The position numbers and the translations under genes were made by a program. This document shows, in pieces, positions 7,583 through 14,404 of a stretch of DNA of 21,497 nt. Numbering within the stretch: position 1 is the stretch's first letter; each line of letters begins with the position of its first letter. The notes below the pieces were generated by a model. The model ran no database searches and was not told the DNA's origin. It worked only from the letters and a program-made list of their open reading frames with translations. This DNA is from Lysobacter sp. (GTDB lineage: Bacteria; Pseudomonadota; Gammaproteobacteria; Xanthomonadales; Xanthomonadaceae): contig JASLDW010000022.1 in NCBI GenBank assembly GCA_030151365.1, positions 1 to 21,497 on the forward strand, in the 5' to 3' direction.

Positions 7583-7951
7583 ATGCAGCACCCTCGCAAC
7601 TCGCAAGGCTTCACATTGATCGAGCTGATGATCGTGGTCGCGATCATCGCCATCCTGGCGGCCATCGCACTACCCCAATACCGCAACTACACCCAGCGCT
7701 CGGCCAATACCTCCTGTCTCGCCGAGGCCCGGGCCTACATGAGTGCATCCGTGGCGGGGCTGGCCCTCGGCGTGACTCCCGTAATCTTCAAGCCATCTGC
7801 ATGCGATGCCAGTTCCAACCCGGGGTTGACCACGGCCGATTATGCCACCCCCAGAACGGTGTCATTCACGTCGGCAGTCAGGGGCAACGGCAACCTCAAG
7901 AAAGATGTCGACTGCAATACGGGGAGCGCCCACTGCGAATTTCAGCCTTGA
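7583..7951 (+). CDS. pilA: Type IV pilin, second copy (paralogue)
   Basis: A 122-residue prepilin with leader MQHPRNSQG, cleaved after Gly9 before FTLIE (10-14). Residues 10-40 are identical to residues 8-38 of the first pilin. The head domains then diverge, although cysteines 45, 74, 111 and 118 and the RGNxNLKK-type and C-NTGSAH-C segments are conserved. GGGG at 7573-7576 is the ribosome site, six bases before ATG 7583. Its own near-perfect sigma-54 promoter precedes it. It lacks the Ser/Thr patch of the first copy. It may be a second major pilin, an antigenic alternative, or a specialised subunit; sequence alone does not decide. The first nine residues differ completely from the first copy, so only the mature helix is shared. 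Confidence 0.92.
   Translation: MQHPRNSQGFTLIELMIVVAIIAILAAIALPQYRNYTQRSANTSCLAEARAYMSASVAGLALGVTPVIFKPSACDASSNPGLTTADYATPRTVSFTSAVRGNGNLKKDVDCNTGSAHCEFQP
7610..7702 (+). repeat. Conserved pilin N-terminal segment, second copy
   Basis: Partner of 5212-5304; 84 of 93 bases match by eye. It reflects pilin gene duplication or a recombination-prone shared helix, and its two direct copies bracket the TMTC-like gene, so recombination between them would delete that gene. Confidence 0.9.
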
Positions 7952-8088
7952 TGATGTAAGCGGCCTTTCAACGCCGCATGAATCGTCAGCATCTTTGAAA
8001 AGCTGAAATAGGGCAGCCCATTGCGCTGCGCTGCCGAGCGGTCGGTTAACATCTTGTTTCCGATGCAATCCTCACCGCATGCCATCCA

Positions 8089-9807
8089 GTGGCTGAGATC
8101 CTAAAAAAAACCTGGGGCCTGTTCAGCCCATCCGAGCGCCGCAAGGCAATCGCAATGCTGGGGCTGATTGTCCTCATGGCACTCGCCGAAACGGTGGGCG
8201 TGATATCGATCATGCCGTTTCTTTCCGTTTTGGGGCGACCTGAATCAGTTCACGAAAATACATGGCTCCTCGGTGCATACAAAGCGCTGGGAATGACAAA
8301 CACCCGGACGTTCATCATCACGCTCGGCATAAGCTCCATGACCGTCGTCGTGCTGTCTTCGGTGTTCAAGACCATCACGCTGCATGTGGTCAATCGCTTC
8401 GTCCATTTTCAGCGACATCTGCTAAGCGTCCGTCTGTTGTCACGCTACTTGCGTCAACCCTACGAATTTTTCCTGATCCGGAACCCATCGGAACTCAGCA
8501 AAAACGTTTTATCTGAAGTGGATCAGCTGGTCTTCGACCTTTTGCAACCGCTTTCGATGCTGATTGCGCAGGGAGTCATGGTCCTGGCGATGATCGTATT
8601 GATCATCGCCTTTGATCCACGGGTTGCATTGGCAATCATTGCGACAGTCGGATTGCTCTATGGTGCGATCTATCTCGCCGTTCGCCGGCGACTTGCCCAT
8701 ATCGGACATGAGCGCCAAATGGCAAATGCGAACCGCTACCAGGCGTGCAGCGAAGCCTTGGGAGGGATCAAGGACGTGAAAGTGACGCATACGGCCGATG
8801 CGTGGCTTGCAACTTATATCCGCAATTCCCGCGAATTCTCCCGCCACGCCGCCACCGCTGAAACCCTGAGCACCTCTCCGCTCTACATGGTGGAAGCGGT
8901 GGGCTATTCGGGCTTGATTCTTATCGCGCTGTTCCTGTTGATGCGCAACAGCGATATTGTCCATGTATTGCCAGCGCTTGGCCTGTATGGCTTTGCCGCT
9001 TATCGGTTACTGCCTGCAGCCCAGGTCATGTATCGCGGCTTCGCACGCCTCAGATTCTCTGCCGCCGCACTGGATAACATCCACAACGACCTGGATCTAT
9101 CGGATGCAGCGCTGCCTTCCGAGAACGGCGCCTCGTTGTCACCACAACGGGAAATCCGCCTGCAAGGCATCCATTACAGCTACCCTTCCGCCCCGGGAAA
9201 GCCAGCGCTGGACGACATCAACCTGACCATCCCCGTCAATACAAGCCTGGGGATTGCCGGCAAAAGCGGCGCCGGGAAGAGCACGTTGATGGATATTCTG
9301 CTCGGCCTGCTGCAACCTCAAGCTGGGACACTGCAAGTGGATGGCACGCCAATCACTCCTGCCAATGTCGCCGCGTGGCAGCGCGCCATCGGTTACGTTC
9401 CACAGCACATCTATCTCGCCGATACCAGCATCGCCGAGAATATCGCCTTCGGAATGCCAAAGGAACGTATCGACATGTCCGCGGTGGAGCGCGCCGCCCG
9501 CGCTGCTCAGCTCCATGATTTCGTAGTGAACGATCTGCCCAACGGCTATGACACGCACGTCGGCGACAGAGGCATTCGCCTCTCCGGAGGACAACGCCAA
9601 CGCGTGGGCATTGCTCGTGCGCTATATCGCGATCCTCTCGTGCTGCTGATGGATGAAGCAACAAGTGCACTGGATTCCTCCACCGAAGAAGCCGTGAATG
9701 CCGCCATCCGCAACTTGTCCGGAAGCAAGACCATCGTGGTCATCGCCCACAAAGAGGCGTCACTGCGAAGCTGTCAGCAGATCGTGTCCATTCAAAATCC
9801 GCGGTAG
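8089..9807 (+). CDS. ABC transporter, fused permease-ATPase, PglK/MsbA-like lipid-linked glycan flippase
   Basis: A 572-residue half-transporter. The membrane domain occupies about 20-325 with six helices, the first around 21-48. The nucleotide-binding domain has Walker A GKSGAGKST (391-399), Q-loop Gln439 in YVPQHIYL, signature LSGGQ (498-502), Walker B VLLMDE (518-523) and switch His554 (VIAHK). Its length and architecture match PglK, which flips lipid-linked oligosaccharide, and more loosely MsbA. A GT4 gene follows after 41 bases and other glycan genes flank it, supporting a glycan rather than drug substrate. GTG 8089 is the start that best fits the family N-terminus, though no Shine-Dalgarno is evident. 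The 137 bases upstream show two small hairpins (7960-7977 and 7989-8006) but no convincing promoter. Confidence 0.85.
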   Translation: MAEILKKTWGLFSPSERRKAIAMLGLIVLMALAETVGVISIMPFLSVLGRPESVHENTWLLGAYKALGMTNTRTFIITLGISSMTVVVLSSVFKTITLHVVNRFVHFQRHLLSVRLLSRYLRQPYEFFLIRNPSELSKNVLSEVDQLVFDLLQPLSMLIAQGVMVLAMIVLIIAFDPRVALAIIATVGLLYGAIYLAVRRRLAHIGHERQMANANRYQACSEALGGIKDVKVTHTADAWLATYIRNSREFSRHAATAETLSTSPLYMVEAVGYSGLILIALFLLMRNSDIVHVLPALGLYGFAAYRLLPAAQVMYRGFARLRFSAAALDNIHNDLDLSDAALPSENGASLSPQREIRLQGIHYSYPSAPGKPALDDINLTIPVNTSLGIAGKSGAGKSTLMDILLGLLQPQAGTLQVDGTPITPANVAAWQRAIGYVPQHIYLADTSIAENIAFGMPKERIDMSAVERAARAAQLHDFVVNDLPNGYDTHVGDRGIRLSGGQRQRVGIARALYRDPLVLLMDEATSALDSSTEEAVNAAIRNLSGSKTIVVIAHKEASLRSCQQIVSIQNPR

Positions 9808-9848
9808 GAAACTCAGGCCACTCCAATTCGGAATATCGCACTGAGACC

Positions 9849-10997
9849 ATGAAAATTGCCTTCCTGTGCAAACGCCACTACACCGGTCACGACGTCATTG
9901 CCGATCGATTCGGTCGGCTCTACGAGATTCCAAGGCAGCTGGCATTGATGGGCCATGATGTACATGGCTATTGTCTCGATTATCACACGCAAGATGCTGG
10001 TGAATGGCGTCATGAAACCGCAAGCGGAACGCTTGCATGGGAATCATATCCGCTTGGCGGCTTACGCCTCCCTGCACTCGCCGCCTACCCACGCCACCTG
10101 CTTCGACGCATGCGCACGCTGTCACCGGACATCGTGATCGGGGCCTCGGACATACCCCATGCAGCATTGGCAGAGTGGTTGTCACGCCACCTTGCGGTAC
10201 CTTGCGCCATTGATTTGTATGACAATTTCGAGAGTTTCGGACAAGCCCGTATCCCCGGCATTATCAGTGTACTTAGGCACGCCGTTCGCAATGCCAATCT
10301 GGTCACCGTCGTTAGTGGCGCACTGAAACACAAGGTTGAAAAGGAATATCACCCAAAAGGCACTGTGCTAGTGATGCCGAATGGCGTTGATCGCAACCTG
10401 TTTGCCCGGGCCAGTCGCGATGAAGCACGTAGATACCTGGGGCTTCCGATGGACGCAGAATTGGTGGGAACCGCGGGCAACCTTTCCAGGGGGAAGGGTA
10501 TCGACACAATGTACAGCGCATGGTCCATCCTGAAGCAAAGGCGGCCCAATACCCACTTGGTTCTTGCTGGTTCAATCGAGAAGCGTTTTCCGCCACCTAG
10601 CGGAACGCGTGTGCATTACCTCGGACAATTGCCTTACGAACACATGCCCGCCCTGTTCAATGCACTGGACGTTGGCGTCATCACCATAGAGAACTCGCCG
10701 TTCGGGCGCTATTGCTTCCCGCAGAAGGCTCATGAAATGCTGTCTTGCGGCTTACCCATCGTGGCTTCCCGTGTTGGTGTCATGTCGGAATTGCTCGCGA
10801 GCCAACCGAGGCTCTTGTACCCGCCCGGGGATGCGCAAGCCTTGTCGGAAGCCATCCATTTACAACTCGAAAATTCCGTCATCGTCCAGCCCACAATCAG
10901 CGGATGGCCGGATCTCGTCTACGATCTCGAACTGAAACTGAAGAAACTTTGCGCATCAAGACATGCACCTCCCCAAGGCATCCACCACGATTCTTGA
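9849..10997 (+). CDS. Glycosyltransferase family 4 (GT-B fold)
   Basis: A 382-residue GT-B enzyme, probably cytoplasmic or peripheral to the membrane, that would add a sugar from a nucleotide donor to a growing glycan. The N-terminal acceptor domain has the glycine-containing start MKIAFLCKRHYTGHDV and TVVSGALK (153-160). After the hinge, PNGVD (177-181) leads to the donor domain with GTAGNLSRGKGID (207-219; Arg214 and Lys216 are likely phosphate ligands). The retaining-GT donor motif FPQKAHEMLSCGLPIVAS (290-307) includes Glu296. Donor and acceptor sugars cannot be told. ATG 9849 has only a weak GAG upstream. The last 42 bases overlap the end of the opposing epimerase gene. It probably shares an operon with the ABC flippase. 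Confidence 0.87.
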   Translation: MKIAFLCKRHYTGHDVIADRFGRLYEIPRQLALMGHDVHGYCLDYHTQDAGEWRHETASGTLAWESYPLGGLRLPALAAYPRHLLRRMRTLSPDIVIGASDIPHAALAEWLSRHLAVPCAIDLYDNFESFGQARIPGIISVLRHAVRNANLVTVVSGALKHKVEKEYHPKGTVLVMPNGVDRNLFARASRDEARRYLGLPMDAELVGTAGNLSRGKGIDTMYSAWSILKQRRPNTHLVLAGSIEKRFPPPSGTRVHYLGQLPYEHMPALFNALDVGVITIENSPFGRYCFPQKAHEMLSCGLPIVASRVGVMSELLASQPRLLYPPGDAQALSEAIHLQLENSVIVQPTISGWPDLVYDLELKLKKLCASRHAPPQGIHHDS

Positions 10998-12053
10998 CGG
11001 GGACACACCCTCCACCGCGCGCAAAATCCAGGTGTTTCCCGTGTGGCTGGAAACGAATGCCCTGATGACCTCCGGCTTTAGATGGGAAAGCTCGACACCC
11101 TCGCCGAGGCCATCCGGCCGTTCGGTTGCGCGGCGCAACAATAAGGTGGGGAGCCCGAGCATGGCTGCTTCTTCCTGATTGCTTCCGCCATCCGTCAACA
11201 GGCAACGGCTCCCCACGAGGAGTCGCACGAAGTCCGGATAGTCCATCCGGTCGAGCAATTGCAACCCGGGCACATCCTGCAACTTCGAAAACCATTCACT
11301 CTTGCGAATGCGTTCGCGTGTTGCAGGATGCAGGACGAATTTGACTGGGAGAATGGAAGCCGCGTGGATGACCTCCGTCATCAACAAGTCGAAATCCTCC
11401 TTGCGCCCGAGGTTTTCGCTCCGGTGCATCGACACGACCGCATATCCGCCGCCACCGCCTTCGGTCGGCACCTTTCCCCAACGCGCCAATGCGAGCACCA
11501 GCGAGTCGCGCAAGGTATTCCCCTGCGTATCCACGACAACTCCCGGCGCTTTCGTCAAATTGTTTGCGGCAATCTTGTCGGGCACAAGGTGAAGGCGCGT
11601 CAGGCGCGAAACGCATCGCCGAACGATCTCTTCCGGGAATGGCTCTAACAATCGTGGCGAGCGCAATCCGGCTTCAATATGCACGACAGGGACACCCGCC
11701 AAGCGCAATGCAATCGCGGAGTAAAGGGTGGAGGCAGTATCTCCATGCACTAACCCGGCACGCGCCCCTCGCCATCCGCGGATCCGAACAAGGGCCGCGC
11801 GCCAGAAGCTTATCGTCCACCCAAGAAAGCTCATGTGCGTGGAAGCTTCCGTGCCCGGTACCAGCTCATCATCAGGCGGGCGTGTTTCGAATGCCGCTTC
11901 GAGCAGGTCGAATGTCTCCGAGTGCTGGCCGGTATAGATCAACCGGTATGGAACCTCTTGTCGATCCAGCTCCCGCAGGATGGGCGCGGTCTTGATGAAC
12001 TGCGCCTTCGTTCCAACAATTACAAGCAATGGGCGCGTCTCAGAACGGTTCAT
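10956..12053 (-). CDS. UDP-N-acetylglucosamine 2-epimerase family protein (non-hydrolysing, WecB-like, divergent)
   Basis: A 365-residue epimerase-fold protein; WecB enzymes interconvert UDP-GlcNAc and UDP-ManNAc for surface glycans. Family motifs are YTGQHSETFDL (40-50), VHGDT (Asp105), HIEAGLRS (Glu127), FPEE (Glu141), SMHRSENL (His210), TDGGSNQEEAAMLGLP (287-302) and ATERPDG. These correspond to the catalytic Asp, Glu, Glu and His of E. coli WecB. The opening GTRPE is replaced by GTKAQ (14-18), an Arg-to-Lys change in the UDP-binding loop, so the substrate may differ. ATG 12053 is chosen because it overlaps the stop of the upstream gene as ATGA, with GGAAGG before it; an in-frame ATG at 12077 would give eight extra residues. 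It is third in the minus-strand operon. Confidence 0.85.
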   Translation of the reverse strand: MNRSETRPLLVIVGTKAQFIKTAPILRELDRQEVPYRLIYTGQHSETFDLLEAAFETRPPDDELVPGTEASTHMSFLGWTISFWRAALVRIRGWRGARAGLVHGDTASTLYSAIALRLAGVPVVHIEAGLRSPRLLEPFPEEIVRRCVSRLTRLHLVPDKIAANNLTKAPGVVVDTQGNTLRDSLVLALARWGKVPTEGGGGGYAVVSMHRSENLGRKEDFDLLMTEVIHAASILPVKFVLHPATRERIRKSEWFSKLQDVPGLQLLDRMDYPDFVRLLVGSRCLLTDGGSNQEEAAMLGLPTLLLRRATERPDGLGEGVELSHLKPEVIRAFVSSHTGNTWILRAVEGVSPSRIVVDALGRCMS

Positions 12054-13426
12054 GCCCCTGCCTTCCTCGCAACCCATCCTTTCGCCTTCATCAGGGTGAA
12101 AGCGGCAAGCATGAATACCACCGGCAACAGGGGCACGCTATAGCGCGAAATCGGGAATCCAACCATGTGGACGAGCAGGAAATAGAGCCATATGCACGCC
12201 AGAAGCCGCAGCGTGATCTGGACCCCGCTTGCCTTTCCAAGGACGGAGCGTTGCGCAAACGAATAGACGACTGCAAGGAGTGAAAGAATGACCCACGCCA
12301 TATGGGTGATCCGCATCAGGACCAAGCTGGCCTTGAAAACAGGCACGTCGAAATACGGGCTGTAAGCAGCGGGATAGGTAAAGATTCCGCCATTCGCCGC
12401 AGCATCACCCCATGAAAAAAACGCGACCGGCTTTCCAAACAGATACCAGGTCGCATACTCGATGGGATTGGCCAGGAATCGTGTCCAGATGCCTTCAATC
12501 GCCGCCCCGACGCTCACCGTCAACTCTGCAATATGAGGATCGAAGCGATACGGATACCCGAGCGTCTCGGGCCGACCATCAAACATCATCCACGGATAAT
12601 GCCCATGAACCAGCGTCCTGATGGTCAGTGTGGGATCGGATGCGACGCCTAGCGTCATCAGGTTTCGGGCAATCCAGGGCGTCATGACCAGCAGGAACCC
12701 AATCGTCATCCAGGTCCCTTGGCGGTAGGCGTCGCGTCTGCGCAACAGCGGCAATACCAGCACGAACAGCATCGGCAGGAAGTACTGTAATGTAGGTCGC
12801 GTCAACGCGGCGAACCCGACCAGCAACCCGCCAAGCACTGGCAACAATTTCTTATCCGGGCGGGCAAATTGCGCCACCATGCAGGCGATCGCACCCAACA
12901 GCAGGAACGAGAACAGGGTTTCGCTCAGGACATAAACACCTGCATTGATCAGTTGCGGGGAGATGGCCGTCAAGAATGCCGGCAACAACGGCCAGGCACC
13001 CGGCAGGAATTTTCTCGATATTCCGAATACCAACGGAATCATCAAGCTGCCAAGCAGCGCCTGGAGCAAGACTATATTCATGATCATCTTGCCGGTAGGC
13101 GCGGCATCTGCAAATGGCAGGAGCATAGCCGGATAACCGGGCGTCACGAGAGCATCCGGCTGTGGTGCGACATCTGGCGCGGCGTTGCCAAACGTGGGCG
13201 TCCGCGAATACACCCCATGGTGGCGCAAGTTGTACGCGTAACTGAAGTAATTCAGCGCATCCGCTCGTATCGGATACGGAACGACTGTCTTCATTGCCGC
13301 CTCGACGCGAAGATAGCCGCCGAGAAGCATTATCACCGCCAGGCCAAGCAAGAGGGATCGATGGACTATGTTCTTGCTGCTTTTTTCGCCGGCTGACAGG
13401 CTCATGCTGTGCGGATTCGTATCCAA
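12050..13426 (-). CDS. PMT/ArnT-like GT-C membrane glycosyltransferase
   Basis: A 458-residue polytopic protein of the GT39/PMT_2 type, which uses polyprenyl-phosphate sugars on the outer face of the inner membrane. The first helix (about 24-42) is followed by a periplasmic loop with Asp56 in RADALNYFSYA, the GT-C catalytic aspartate position. A repeated helix pattern follows, including AFLTAISPQLINAGVYVLSE and LVGFAALTRPT, typical of PMT_2 proteins, and a last helix near 430-450. The acceptor (lipid A, glycan or protein) is unknown. Start: TTG 13426 lies just after the upstream stop, with GAAGG about ten bases before it; ATG 13405 gives seven fewer residues and is a real alternative. It is flanked tightly by GT2 and epimerase genes, so the three form one operon. 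Confidence 0.82.
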   Translation of the reverse strand: MDTNPHSMSLSAGEKSSKNIVHRSLLLGLAVIMLLGGYLRVEAAMKTVVPYPIRADALNYFSYAYNLRHHGVYSRTPTFGNAAPDVAPQPDALVTPGYPAMLLPFADAAPTGKMIMNIVLLQALLGSLMIPLVFGISRKFLPGAWPLLPAFLTAISPQLINAGVYVLSETLFSFLLLGAIACMVAQFARPDKKLLPVLGGLLVGFAALTRPTLQYFLPMLFVLVLPLLRRRDAYRQGTWMTIGFLLVMTPWIARNLMTLGVASDPTLTIRTLVHGHYPWMMFDGRPETLGYPYRFDPHIAELTVSVGAAIEGIWTRFLANPIEYATWYLFGKPVAFFSWGDAAANGGIFTYPAAYSPYFDVPVFKASLVLMRITHMAWVILSLLAVVYSFAQRSVLGKASGVQITLRLLACIWLYFLLVHMVGFPISRYSVPLLPVVFMLAAFTLMKAKGWVARKAGA

Positions 13427-13432
13427 TGCCGG

Positions 13433-14287
13433 TCAACCTTCTTTTTTATAGGTCAGATTGGTGATTTGCTCCGAAATCAACCCGATCAGGAAGACGATGA
13501 CGCTGGCGCTGAACAGCAGCACGCTCATATTGGTCAGGCGATGCATGTATATGAATGTCCAAGCGTAATGACCAAGCCCGAGCATGAAGAACAACATGGA
13601 CACCGGCGCGAACAACTTCAACGGCGAATACAACGTCGCGATCTTGAAGATGATCAGCAGGAAGCGGATGCCGTCCTTGATGGGCCGAATGTGGCTGCTG
13701 GTCCCCACGCGCTTCGCCACCGGGATCGGCACGTAGGCCACCGGATAGGCGCTGCGGAAGAACGCCATGGTGCTGGTCGTCGGGTAGCTGAATCCGTTGG
13801 GCAGCAGATGCAGGAACTCCATGAACTTGCCGGCGCGCGCCGCGCGGAAACCGGAGGTCAGGTCGAGGATGCGATGGCCGGTCATCCAGCTGGCCAGGCG
13901 GTTGTAGAAGGCATTCGCCAATCCGCGCCCCGCATTGGCCTGGCCGCTGCCGTCGCGCGCGCCCACCACCATGTCGTAGCCGGCATCCAGTTGGTCCAGC
14001 AAGGGCTGGATATGCGCCGGGTCGTGCTGGCCATCGGCATCCATGAACACCAGGATGTCGCCGGAGGCCGCACGGGCCCCACGCTTGATCGCCGCGCCGT
14101 TGCCCATGGAATACGGCGAGGACAGGACCCTCGCCCCGTGTTCGCCCGCCACCGCCGCCGTCCGGTCCGTCGAACCATCGTCGACGACGATCACCTCGGC
14201 CTCCGGCCAACGCGCCCGCAATGCAGGCAATGCCTTGGCCAATCCAGCCTCTTCGTTCTTGGCCGGCAGGATGATCGACAACCGCAT
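13433..14287 (-). CDS. DPMS-like polyprenyl-phosphate glycosyltransferase (GT2)
   Basis: A 284-residue GT2 enzyme starting MRLSIILPAKNEE. It has VVDDGSTD (34-41), the DXD region FMDADGQHDP (81-90) and DLTSGFRAARA, the hallmarks of dolichol-phosphate-mannose-synthase-like enzymes. Two C-terminal hydrophobic helices (about 217-240 and 250-272) anchor it. It would load a sugar on polyprenyl phosphate for the PMT-like protein encoded next. ATG 14287 is preferred over GTG 14317 because the Rossmann strand begins directly after it and GGGG lies nine bases upstream. It heads the minus-strand operon and diverges from pilB; the 117 bases between show no promoter I trust. It is distinct in sequence and composition from the GtrB-like gene at 3553-4536. 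Confidence 0.88.
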   Translation of the reverse strand: MRLSIILPAKNEEAGLAKALPALRARWPEAEVIVVDDGSTDRTAAVAGEHGARVLSSPYSMGNGAAIKRGARAASGDILVFMDADGQHDPAHIQPLLDQLDAGYDMVVGARDGSGQANAGRGLANAFYNRLASWMTGHRILDLTSGFRAARAGKFMEFLHLLPNGFSYPTTSTMAFFRSAYPVAYVPIPVAKRVGTSSHIRPIKDGIRFLLIIFKIATLYSPLKLFAPVSMLFFMLGLGHYAWTFIYMHRLTNMSVLLFSASVIVFLIGLISEQITNLTYKKEG

Positions 14288-14404
14288 GCAGCATTTCCCC
14301 GATAACTTCGTCTTCACGCGAGTTTACGGTACCGCCCGCTCCGATTCGCATCCAACGGGCAGGTGCGTTAAATTTCCGGTAACGACTGGAACCTTGCCCG
14401 CGGA

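Noticed and set aside
12054..12077. ATG 12077 as the epimerase start
   Set aside because: ATG 12053 overlaps the upstream stop as ATGA and lies a sensible distance after GGAAGG.
14288..14317. GTG 14317 as the start of the DPMS-like gene
   Set aside because: The ATG at 14287 gives MRLSIILPAKNEE, the standard family start, with GGGG upstream.
14387..14401. TGG-N10-GC element just before pilB, like a sigma-54 promoter
   Set aside because: The -12 part is CCGC rather than TTGC, and the start would fall inside the pilB coding region.
3422..14404. Integrase, transposase, tRNA attachment site or CRISPR in the island
   Set aside because: I looked for transposase-like frames, terminal inverted repeats, tRNA T-loop sequence and regularly spaced repeats and found none, so transfer is argued only from composition and context.
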